This document shows positions 56,754-64,000 of a stretch of DNA of 64,000 bases, piece by piece; within the stretch, counting starts at the first letter, position 1; every line of letters starts with the position of its first letter. Both the position numbers and the translations under genes were made by a program. The notes beneath the pieces were generated by a model. The model saw nothing but the letters and a program-made list of their open reading frames with translations, was not told where the DNA came from and did no database searches. The DNA comes from a virus. The stretch covers positions 1 to 64,000 of the IMG/VR virus record IMGVR_UViG_3300022413_000352; one strand, given 5' to 3'.

Positions 56754-57067
56754 AAGACATATCTCCCGCTCGCGTTGTCCTTCCACTCTCGCGCAGTTAT
56801 TTCGATCATGACGCGCCTACCCCGACGGTTTGAATCGTAGACCTCAACCCGTCCATTACGATTTAGAGGCACTTCAGGCTCGACAGACGCCTGATACGCC
56901 TCAACAATCGTTTCAGTTGGTGGCTCGACGTGAACCACCGGCTCTGAAGTATCCTTATCTTCCCACCGGGTATGTACCTTGGAATTAAAGTCGGTCAGAT
57001 TAATTGAAACCCGACCGACAGATGAATCCCAAGGGCATACCACAGCGATAGTTTCAAGCTGTGGCAT
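56729..57067 (-). CDS. Hypothetical head-region protein
   Basis: A 112-residue protein immediately downstream of the capsid gene (nine bases). The N-terminal half (MPQLETIAVVCPWDSSVGRVSINLTDFN) is beta-like, with an acidic middle and a C-terminal 'RVEVYDSNRRGRRVMIEITAREWKDNA'. The position after the major capsid protein is usual for decoration or head-completion proteins, but no family was recognised. Confidence 0.5.
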   Translation of the reverse strand: MPQLETIAVVCPWDSSVGRVSINLTDFNSKVHTRWEDKDTSEPVVHVEPPTETIVEAYQASVEPEVPLNRNGRVEVYDSNRRGRRVMIEITAREWKDNASGRYVLWSQRNSA

Positions 57068-57076
57068 TTAACTTCC

Positions 57077-58237
57077 TTAGCTAGTCGGATAAACCCTCAC
57101 GGCCATTTTCTCGTTGAGGACTTTCACGCCGTAGAAAACATCGAGGACCATAACCTCACGACTGAGAGCGCCGTCCAGGTATCGCCACGCTCTTACCGAC
57201 ATGCCTGACTGAGGATCTACAGCGGTAAAACTATTTGCCGCTACAGACGGTCCTGGAAGGTTAGCGAAAGCGATCGCCATACTATGTTCGTGGAACATGA
57301 GCGAGTTCAGACGACCGGCTGTATCCACGTAGTCCGTAAACGTAACAACCGGATCGCCAGTCGTAGCCACTGCCAGAGGTGGACTGAACGTAATAGTAAG
57401 GGAAGTGGTTGCAACGGTGGCGTCAGCCGTTAGCACGTAGCGCGTTGTATCACCTGCGATTGCGAAGTTGTCACCCTTTTTAAACGCTTGGGTATCCGTC
57501 ATGGCAGCCACAACCATAGTGGTCGCTCCTGCCGCCGTGTCCGGTGCTGTTCCAGCCACATCACCGCCACCGCTACCAGTCCCGGGGGTAAATGTCGGTA
57601 CTTGTTGGCTACTGAAAACCTCAGTATTGAAACGAGTGCCCAGAGTACCACGCATCAACGGACCTGTTGCAGCCGCACCCGCGTTGTTCTGGCTTGACCA
57701 AAACGGCGCTTTGAGCATGGAAGCTTCCATTTGGGAATCGATCATGTAATGGAAACGACCGGGCTCGTCGATATCCACCGCGTTATCGCGAAGGATTTTA
57801 CGGGGCAGTAGAATCTCATCTTCATCGATATTCGCTGAGGCGTAACCGTGAACGTAGGGAATATCAAGATAGAGATCGCGTAGTGAGGTATCGATTGCCA
57901 AACCCAACGCATAAGCCGCAGGAGCGATATGATCTTGAATCACTGACTCGCCCGTGATCGCTAATTCGTTATGAGGCACGGCAAACCGCACTTCTTTAAA
58001 CTGATCGATTACAATATTGATCGAACTCGGCGTGAGATCAACCACGCTGCCAGGGGCGGATTGCGCTGTGAACGTTCCGGGCTTGCGAATCTGGATCGTA
58101 TCGCCAAGATTGACCGCACGACGTTCGAGGTCATAACCACGATGCACACGCGCTGCCATGCCTAAAACATTACGTAAATGTCTTAGAGATTCCATGGCGT
58201 AGAATATAGGATTATAGGGCGAAATTGTATTTGCCAT
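57077..58237 (-). CDS. Major capsid protein (P22 coat-like)
   Basis: A 386-residue protein, MANTISPYNPIFYAMESLRHLRNVLGMAARVHRGYDLERRAVNLGDTIQIRKPGTFTAQ. The layout matches P22-type coat proteins: an N-terminal helix, 'GDTI.IRkPg.f', an E-loop-like region, and 'AVPHNELAITGESVIQDHIAPAAYALG'. A Gly/Ala/Thr-rich insert (PGTGSGGGDVAGTAPDTAAGAT) lies in the middle. It forms the HK97-fold capsid lattice, with the scaffold gene directly upstream. The leader carries three related hairpins. Confidence 0.8.
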   Translation of the reverse strand: MANTISPYNPIFYAMESLRHLRNVLGMAARVHRGYDLERRAVNLGDTIQIRKPGTFTAQSAPGSVVDLTPSSINIVIDQFKEVRFAVPHNELAITGESVIQDHIAPAAYALGLAIDTSLRDLYLDIPYVHGYASANIDEDEILLPRKILRDNAVDIDEPGRFHYMIDSQMEASMLKAPFWSSQNNAGAAATGPLMRGTLGTRFNTEVFSSQQVPTFTPGTGSGGGDVAGTAPDTAAGATTMVVAAMTDTQAFKKGDNFAIAGDTTRYVLTADATVATTSLTITFSPPLAVATTGDPVVTFTDYVDTAGRLNSLMFHEHSMAIAFANLPGPSVAANSFTAVDPQSGMSVRAWRYLDGALSREVMVLDVFYGVKVLNEKMAVRVYPTS

Positions 58238-58272
58238 GAGGGCACCTATGCGGTTTAGTGATTGAATATAAC

Positions 58273-58387
58273 CAGCTTACGGACACCGCGCTGATAGTGT
58301 CTGAAAATCGGCCTATCCACGGACACCGCGATAGGTGTGGACTGAACGGACGGTGGAACAACTGGGGTCACGGACACCGCAACCCCA
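58273..58387 (-). promoter_or_regulatory. Three hairpins with an identical apical motif in the capsid gene leader
   Basis: On the minus strand the 11-mer GCGGTGTCCGT occurs three times (plus-strand 58279-58289, 58319-58329, 58370-58380). Each copy is enclosed by a different stem: GCTG/CAGC (58273-58276 with 58290-58293), CCTATC/GATAGG (58312-58335) and TGGGGT/ACCCCA (58363-58387). The motif can itself fold as CGG-TGT-CCG. Different stems around one loop show that pairing is conserved while sequence is not. The stems extend with G-U pairs only on the minus strand, matching the capsid message. Confidence 0.75.
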
Positions 58388-58443
58388 ATCGTTGAAAATC
58401 CCACCTTAACTATATTTTACTCAAACGTTGTAATTATATCAAC

Positions 58444-59295
58444 TTAGCCGTTTGGCATGGCGATATTCACTTCGCCAGACATGACCCGATCCCGGACTTG
58501 CTCGTAGTCTGCAAGATTGCCAACCTGCTCACCTGGAATCGTCCAGGTGCCAGATGAGTCAAGGTGACCATTCTGGACGCTGCCTGAACCAACCGATTCC
58601 TTCAGTGACCAGGGCGACGATGAAACAAAGTTGGCGACGTATTCCTCCATACTGATCCGCTCTTGGTCTTTGCCATATAAGGGCATCTCACCCTCGTATG
58701 CGTTTGGCTTCATATCGTCGCCCTCGATACGCCAGGGCTTAGCCAGAGAGCCAACCAGATGATCCACCAACTCATCACGCACATGTTGTTTGTGTAACTC
58801 GTTCGCCAGCCGCTCATTGATACTCAACTCGGCATGTTTACTCATAAGCGACTCATAGCGAGAGTCCTTCTGCTGACTTGCTTGGTTTGCGGCTTCAAGT
58901 CGGTGCTCAAGATCGGCGATCGCGTTCCGGTATTTCATCTCAGCGGCTTCGGCGTGTTTGCCTTCGGATAAAAGCCGCTCTTGCTCAAGCTGATCTTTCT
59001 GAGCCCGCAGAGCCTCAAGCTCGCCCATCGCTTCCCGTGCTTTATCGGGATCGATACCGTCAAACCCAGCCATCTTGTCTTGATACCCCTTCAGCTCACC
59101 CTGCATCTGATCAATACGCCGCTGCCGGGCGGCACGTTCCGCTTTTTCGTTACTCAATACGTTATTCAGTTTGTCGATGTCGGTATACTGATCACTGAGC
59201 CGGACTACCCCAGACGTACCGTTAACAAACTCATACATCTCACGAAAGGGCTCAGGGACTTGGTCAAGGCTATCGAATTGTTCTGGTAGTGCCAT
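58444..59295 (-). CDS. Capsid scaffolding protein
   Basis: A 283-residue acidic, helical protein. The central coiled coil runs over about residues 45-160 (NVLSNEKAERAARQRRIDQMQGELKGYQDKM; ALRAQKDQLEQERLLSEGKHAEAAEMKYRNAIADLEHRLEAANQ). Conserved-looking 'VVRLSDQYTDIDKLN' starts it. Between the MuF-like and capsid genes, this is the standard scaffold position. It directs capsid assembly and is lost or cleaved later. GAGG precedes the ATG. Confidence 0.8.
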   Translation of the reverse strand: MALPEQFDSLDQVPEPFREMYEFVNGTSGVVRLSDQYTDIDKLNNVLSNEKAERAARQRRIDQMQGELKGYQDKMAGFDGIDPDKAREAMGELEALRAQKDQLEQERLLSEGKHAEAAEMKYRNAIADLEHRLEAANQASQQKDSRYESLMSKHAELSINERLANELHKQHVRDELVDHLVGSLAKPWRIEGDDMKPNAYEGEMPLYGKDQERISMEEYVANFVSSSPWSLKESVGSGSVQNGHLDSSGTWTIPGEQVGNLADYEQVRDRVMSGEVNIAMPNG

Positions 59296-59298
59296 ACT

Positions 59299-60498
59299 TT
59301 ACCTCAAATTAGATGCTGTGGTCTCGCCATATCGTTCAGTCAACTCGGTCACGCTAAGTTGCCGCCCTGTGGTAGACCGGATCAAGTCTCGTAACGTTAA
59401 TTTACCATCACGCCATAAATTGTACGTACCCGTTCCAAGGATTTCACGTTGTTCGGTTGCGGTTTGCCTCCTTAAAAATGCGTCAAATGTGGTATTGTCG
59501 GGAATCTTCCCATCTAACGCTTGCCGCTGTGACTGATTCAATTCTTTAACTCGCGCCTTGGTATAAGCCCGATCGCTCTTTTCAATATCGCTTACACGTC
59601 GAAGCTCGGGCGTGTAAAAGTTCCGTTCACCCACATGGTAGGGCATCCCACCTAGATAGGCATGGCTTTGACGCCCATCGAGACGCCGCAACGGCTCAAG
59701 GCTCGGTATCCGGTAGCGGTTGCCGTGCCGAGCAATACTAATCGCTACCGTTCGAGTATCAAATGTGGCGACGTCCCGGATGGATCGGATAAAATCATCG
59801 TTATTTTTATACATCGTGATCCGGGCTTGGTTGTGCACAGCGCTCTGCCAAGTCCGGTAAAACGCTTGCGACTGAGCCGAAGTGACACTTGCCACACTAC
59901 GCGGTCCCAACCGTCCAGCAGTAGACCCTCTCAACCCAACGAGTAAATCGTTTAAAGTCGGACCTTCCGTCAATGATCCCAGCCACGCACTACGCAACCG
60001 TCGGGTGAAATTATCCCGGATATTCTCTAACCATACCGTAGCTTCGCCTCGGAACACATTGGGCGTACCTGGTCCTGCCGGGCTGGGAAACACCGTTGTA
60101 TCGATAGTCTGCTCAATTTGGGCGGGGGTAATGGTGTTACGCATGAGGGGCGCGCCTGTGGCACGATTGATGAGATCGGCGTGTAGATTTAACTCAGATG
60201 CAACGGTGTCCCCTAATGTCTCTTTAAGGGCGTCATATAGACTATCTTTACCCAACAAAGCGGTATCAACTAGCGGTAGAATTTCGTCCATCAGACGATC
60301 CAACCGAGCCCGCTGCGCTGCCAGACGCACCACGTTTGTTGGATCGCGACTTGTGCGCCGAGTCAACGTCTCGATGGCATCTATCAGATGCAGTAATCGC
60401 CTATTGATCAGTCTGCGCTGATTCGCTGCGAGTCTCTCGATCCGTATCTGCTGATTCATCGTCGCGTTCAGTATTTTGTCGTTCGCCGATTCCGCCAT
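59299..60498 (-). CDS. MuF-like head morphogenesis protein
   Basis: A 399-residue protein located between portal and scaffold. It is basic and helical. Regions such as 'TVWLENIRDNFTRRLRSAWLGSLTEGPTLNDLLVGLRG' and 'AQSQAFYRTWQSAVHNQARITMYKNN' recall the Mu gpF type, with a C-terminal 'GRQSHAYLGGMPYHVGE'. It overlaps the portal gene by 98 bases. In this family the protein travels with the head and may be injected. Confidence 0.7.
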   Translation of the reverse strand: MAESANDKILNATMNQQIRIERLAANQRRLINRRLLHLIDAIETLTRRTSRDPTNVVRLAAQRARLDRLMDEILPLVDTALLGKDSLYDALKETLGDTVASELNLHADLINRATGAPLMRNTITPAQIEQTIDTTVFPSPAGPGTPNVFRGEATVWLENIRDNFTRRLRSAWLGSLTEGPTLNDLLVGLRGSTAGRLGPRSVASVTSAQSQAFYRTWQSAVHNQARITMYKNNDDFIRSIRDVATFDTRTVAISIARHGNRYRIPSLEPLRRLDGRQSHAYLGGMPYHVGERNFYTPELRRVSDIEKSDRAYTKARVKELNQSQRQALDGKIPDNTTFDAFLRRQTATEQREILGTGTYNLWRDGKLTLRDLIRSTTGRQLSVTELTERYGETTASNLR

Positions 60499-62026
60499 TT
60501 GTGAACTCGTTGGTTAAAAGTTCATCCGCTTCAAGTTCCCGCCTAGCTTGCCAGGTTTCAAAGTCCCCGATATGTTCCGGTGCCAGCATCTCACCCTGTG
60601 ACAACTGATGATGGACGTCTTGTGCCGTCATCGTGCCGCTTTGTAAACTAGTGACTAGCGACATCAGCATCTGTGGGGTGAGTCCAACCGGTAGAAAGTC
60701 GGTATTGATCTGGACGGATACCCGCTCATCATCCGGGTCTTCTGTCAATCCCATCCAGTAACAATGCTTACGTAGCGCTTTCGTGACGCCCATCGACACC
60801 ATGTTGACACGGCTTTGTAGGATCGACTGTTCACCCATGTGACGCCATGCCACCGTCTCAGCAGCTTCGACACCACGTGCCGCTTGCTGATTCGATAGTA
60901 ACCGCGATCCCAGTACAGCCATCTCAGCTTTGACTGCTTCAAGTTGCTCACGTAAGGCGTCAGACTGTGCGCCACCGGGTTCAACTAGAATGACTTGGGT
61001 GTTTTCACGGGTGGCGATATTCTGGACAGCCGTACCACCCAACCGAATCGGGTCAGTTCCCAAATCGGGTCCAACCACAAATAGCGTCTTGAGCATTGTC
61101 CAGTGCAGGGACCATTTCAACGCGGCTGACGTTTGATAGTATGAGATACACTTTTCAGCCAGTGCCAATAAGTCCGGTTTAGGCGGGGTAACGTCCAAAT
61201 CATTCGCGTTGATCATGACAAATGGAATAAAGGACAGCGGCGCTTCAAAACGAGTCGGAACAACCCGGGATTCTAGGACAAATTCCTCTGCACCGTTCTC
61301 GCTTTGATTCTTTGTCCAGGTTACAACCGCATATCTTGGGGCTGTCACCGATTGATTACCCACATTTACGACCGGCATCTCTGTAATGACTAACTCTTGC
61401 CAGATGGTACTGACTTCCTTTTCGTAGGGGTCATCCTTCTTAGGCATGATCCGCTCTTCTTCCAAGATCACGCGAGTGAGGATCGGAAGTCCCAACCGGT
61501 CGGTACGATCCCAATTAATGATAGATTCAGCCGGTACGCTTTTCCAATGTGGTCGGCGCTGATCAGCTGGCGTTCGACTATCCGGTTGATCCACCATGAT
61601 ACCGACGCGGGAAGTCGTGAGCATCTGTTTCATAACTTCGGCGCAAAACGCATCGAGAGGCAATCCAGTGTTAGTAATATCTGACAAGTGAGGATCAACC
61701 CGTGCCCGCCACTCTTCCGGCATTTCGATCTCTACCGGCTTACGAAAAATCAACCCTAGAAAGCCCTCAACCGTCCGTTCAGCCGCGCCAAACCAGTCGG
61801 CAAAGTCGAGATACGTGTCATAGTCGTTTTCTGCTATGTTACTGTAAACAGATGGCGTAGAGTCGGTATACTGAAGAGTACCCGCGTAATAGTCCGGCAT
61901 ACCTGACGGCGCACGCAAATAGGTGGTGCGCTTCTCTTTGATTGCAGTTTGACCATTGACGCTATCGCGGCATTTTATCCACTGTTGGTAGCGTTTGGTG
62001 TAGTCAGGATGCCGACTGTTTTGCAT
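60401..62026 (-). CDS. Portal protein
   Basis: A 541-residue protein. 'HPDYTKRYQQWIKCRDSVNGQTAIKEKRTTYLRAPSGM' and 'YLDFADWFGAAERTVEGFLGLIFRKPVEIEMP' followed by 'AEVMKQMLTTSRVGIMVDQP' are typical of the DUF4055-type portal. The middle helical region 'YYQTSAALKWSLHWTMLKTLFVVG' is the clip/stem area. It forms the dodecameric ring to which terminase and the tail attach. AGGATT precedes the ATG. Confidence 0.85.
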   Translation of the reverse strand: MQNSRHPDYTKRYQQWIKCRDSVNGQTAIKEKRTTYLRAPSGMPDYYAGTLQYTDSTPSVYSNIAENDYDTYLDFADWFGAAERTVEGFLGLIFRKPVEIEMPEEWRARVDPHLSDITNTGLPLDAFCAEVMKQMLTTSRVGIMVDQPDSRTPADQRRPHWKSVPAESIINWDRTDRLGLPILTRVILEEERIMPKKDDPYEKEVSTIWQELVITEMPVVNVGNQSVTAPRYAVVTWTKNQSENGAEEFVLESRVVPTRFEAPLSFIPFVMINANDLDVTPPKPDLLALAEKCISYYQTSAALKWSLHWTMLKTLFVVGPDLGTDPIRLGGTAVQNIATRENTQVILVEPGGAQSDALREQLEAVKAEMAVLGSRLLSNQQAARGVEAAETVAWRHMGEQSILQSRVNMVSMGVTKALRKHCYWMGLTEDPDDERVSVQINTDFLPVGLTPQMLMSLVTSLQSGTMTAQDVHHQLSQGEMLAPEHIGDFETWQARRELEADELLTNEFTNGGIGERQNTERDDESADTDRETRSESAQTDQ

Positions 62027-62029
62027 GTT

Positions 62030-63451
62030 TTAGAATCCTAATGCTCTAACCTTGGCTACGGTTGGCGGTTCGTACCCACTAATAGCGTACCGGGTTTCAT
62101 CGTAAATATGATCCTCTGAATCGGTATCCACGTCCATGTTGTTCTTTTCGTTCAACGGCAACACCGGTATCGTCCGCACAAACTGCCGACACGTATCGAA
62201 TACATACAGCCCCGGACCCTCATTCGGTGAATGTAACGCATTGTAAAACCGCGATCGCATATTGACCAATCCGGTTGCTCGACTTCCTGGACCTTTACTC
62301 GATCGTTCCCAGCGCATACCTAAGCCGTCCTCTATCGTGGATCCGTTGGTTACATCAAATATTTGGTTATCAGCCGGGCCCGGTTTCATCTGAGCAATCC
62401 CGTACAGATTACACACCTGCTCTTCAGCATCCCGGATCATGCGCCCCATCTCATTGTATGATAAGCGCAGCCCCTCATTAGATTTGCCATTCCAGCCATA
62501 CAACTCGCCGATTCGGATCATGGTATGCGGTGGAAAGTAGCGCCCGTCGCTCGTTTCTTCACCATTACTTACCGCCCAAAATCCCACAGAGAACGGGGCA
62601 GAGCTGCCGTAGTCAAATGACCGGAAGAACGCCCAACTAGACGGTGGTACGAACGGCGTTAGAATATGCGTCTGAGGATCCCACACATCCGCAAATGCCG
62701 CACCCTCTGCAATGTCCCAGTCGCCGTAACGCCAAGCCCTTAGTAATGATTCATTGCCAGCAGCCGATGCCACGATCCGCTCCCAATACAGAGGATCGTT
62801 TGCCATCAGGATTAGATTCTGATCCAACGTCGAGGGGATGTAAACCCGTTCCACCTTAATCTCAATATTACCAATGGTATCGACTGAGGTAAATGGCGTA
62901 AACGGTGGGGCAGGGTCGATATACCGGGCTTTGACCCACTGATGCCCAACACCCCCAGGGTTTGCTGTGGCTCTGAAATAGGTGGGAATACCGGCAGACG
63001 ATCTCAAAGTAGCACGCAGCATATCGATCGCGCGGGAATCCGGCCACTGAGTGAGTTCATCGACAGCCACGAGTGAGTAACTAAACCCTTGCTGTAGTGA
63101 GGCATCTTTAACCGACTGCAAATGCCGCATCCGAAAGATAGCGCCATTTTGCCAGCGCCATGTCTTTTCAGTGTGGTTAAAATGCCCGCCCGATGCCACG
63201 TATGGGAAGATGGCACGAGAGCGCTCGATCAGTTCTTCTAGTTCAGGGTATGATCGCCGAACCAGTAAACATCTTGCAGAGTCTGGATAAGCCGCGATAT
63301 GAGCCGCGATATCACCAAGCAAAGCATCCGACTTGCCCCCACCACGAGCGCCACCAAATAACGCATCTGGACCGGGATACGAGACAAACGAGTGTTGACG
63401 TGGCATGGGAGTCCATACAACTTTTGTGGTTGGCTCCATTACGGTACTCAA
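62030..63451 (-). CDS. Terminase large subunit
   Basis: A 473-residue protein. Walker A 'LFGGARGGGKSDALL' is at residues 33-41 and Walker B 'YSLVAVDELTQW' at about 127-135, followed by an ATPase coupling motif (FRATANPGG). The C-terminal nuclease part contains 'FFRSFDYGSSAPFSVGFW' with the first acidic residue. It is the packaging motor and endonuclease. A TTG start at 63451 has GGGAG eight bases upstream and overlaps the small subunit stop; an ATG at 63439 is an alternative. Confidence 0.92.
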   Translation of the reverse strand: MSTVMEPTTKVVWTPMPRQHSFVSYPGPDALFGGARGGGKSDALLGDIAAHIAAYPDSARCLLVRRSYPELEELIERSRAIFPYVASGGHFNHTEKTWRWQNGAIFRMRHLQSVKDASLQQGFSYSLVAVDELTQWPDSRAIDMLRATLRSSAGIPTYFRATANPGGVGHQWVKARYIDPAPPFTPFTSVDTIGNIEIKVERVYIPSTLDQNLILMANDPLYWERIVASAAGNESLLRAWRYGDWDIAEGAAFADVWDPQTHILTPFVPPSSWAFFRSFDYGSSAPFSVGFWAVSNGEETSDGRYFPPHTMIRIGELYGWNGKSNEGLRLSYNEMGRMIRDAEEQVCNLYGIAQMKPGPADNQIFDVTNGSTIEDGLGMRWERSSKGPGSRATGLVNMRSRFYNALHSPNEGPGLYVFDTCRQFVRTIPVLPLNEKNNMDVDTDSEDHIYDETRYAISGYEPPTVAKVRALGF

Positions 63452-64000
63452 TCCACTATCTCCCGTGATTCAGTCTCAATCGAATTCGCTGCTGACCATT
63501 CAGCGACACTAGACGCCTTAGCTGGTAACTCAGTCGTGTAGTTTACCTCTAATGTATGGACATTATCCTTTTCGTACATCCCCAGATGACGTGCCGCCAT
63601 GTCCAACGCCTTCAACTTATCCCATGTCCGAACCGATACCGTCCGCGTTCCACTTGGCTTGTCCGTAATGACCACACTCGCGATCGCCGCCACTGCGTCA
63701 TCACTCATCTCTCGTGCCGGTCGAAACTGAAGTGCGCCTTTTTCCCAATCCAAAATCTCGCGCATGTCCGCAAACGCGATTCGGGCAATTTCTTTTAATA
63801 CCCGTGGTACTGTTAGCTCACCGCTGTTTCCGTTGTGTCCGTGCCAGGAAGCGGCAAGGGCTTCGCGTATCTTATCTTGTTGTAGTAGATTATTCGCGAT
63901 CTGTTGGGCACGCTTTTCACTGACTTCCGTATAACCCGCTTCATTGTAAGCCTTTACAGGATCAAAGCCACATAATGGGAGTTGACGGACAAATTCTGCT
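63448..64000 (-). CDS. Terminase small subunit (5' end off window)
   Basis: The frame is open to the right edge without a start. Upstream of the first internal ATG it reads AEFVRQLPLCGFDPVKAYNE and further on IARIAFADMREILDW. An HTH-like start, 'kReal...' and 'RVLKEIARIAFADmR' are the terminase_2 hallmarks. It binds the packaging site and hands DNA to the large subunit. Translation is coupled to the large subunit (TTG overlapping TGA). Confidence 0.85.
   Translation of the reverse strand, partial: AEFVRQLPLCGFDPVKAYNEAGYTEVSEKRAQQIANNLLQQDKIREALAASWHGHNGNSGELTVPRVLKEIARIAFADMREILDWEKGALQFRPAREMSDDAVAAIASVVITDKPSGTRTVSVRTWDKLKALDMAARHLGMYEKDNVHTLEVNYTTELPAKASSVAEWSAANSIETESREIVD

Overview
The window is most of a tailed-phage (siphovirus-like) genome of a Gram-negative host that also carries a long type IV secretion (conjugation) gene cluster. 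The Gram-negative call rests on Sec signal peptides, lipoprotein lipoboxes and an F/MPF_F-like secretion set (TraA, L, E, K, B, V, C homologues). No rRNA, tRNA, metabolic or ordinary chromosomal gene was found. Both edges cut a phage gene: a repeat-rich fibre gene at the left and the terminase small subunit at the right. Only a little of the phage may therefore be missing, or the molecule may be circular.

Layout. 64000-55995 (minus): terminase small and large subunits, portal, MuF-like protein, scaffold, P22-like major capsid protein and small head proteins. 42109-55986 (plus): an XRE regulator, then VirB2/TraA, VirB3/TraL, TraE, TraK/VirB9, TraB/VirB10, TraV, TraC/VirB4, a TraH-like protein, TraG_N/VirB6 split in two, VirB1 transglycosylase, a TraU/PFL_4710-like protein, VirD4/TraD coupling ATPase and a lipoprotein. 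41957-40179 (minus): a secreted FN3 plus polysaccharide-lyase-like protein, divergent from the cluster. 33471-39527 (plus): early genes (RHH-like protein, DUF3102-like protein, J-domain-like protein, excisionase-like HTH, RecT, HNH). 33297-31103 (minus): Cro-like repressor and primase/helicase. 30476-24689 (minus): small zinc-binding and unknown proteins, a membrane peptide with M15 endolysin, secreted FN3 and beta-helix proteins, DnaQ-like exonuclease and VRR-NUC nuclease, with one plus-strand DUF1353 gene at 24240-24725. 24190-1 (minus): head-tail joining proteins, major tail protein, G/GT chaperones with a -1 frameshift signal, tape measure, minor tail proteins, a large NlpC/P60-gpJ fusion, and several secreted or repeat-rich adhesion and depolymerase-like proteins.

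How it fits together. The phage appears to package by a TerS/TerL motor into a P22-type capsid, joined to a lambda-like long tail whose tip carries a cell-wall peptidase fused to the receptor-binding protein. Replication uses a primase-helicase with RecT recombination. Two divergent TTGACA promoters at 33346-33427 look like the early control switch. The unusual part is the roughly 14 kb secretion cluster. It contains the pilin, scaffold, both main ATPases, lytic transglycosylase and coupling protein, but no relaxase was recognised in the window. The cluster and the replication region together separate the head genes from the tail genes.

Non-coding structure worth attention: three hairpins with the same apical motif on different stems just before the capsid gene; a structured block before the major tail gene; a multi-hairpin leader before the lysis genes; an AT-rich region with inverted motifs at 30600-31050; and a shared AAAGGGG translation-initiation motif on many early genes. 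All functional names are from sequence reading alone; no database search was run.
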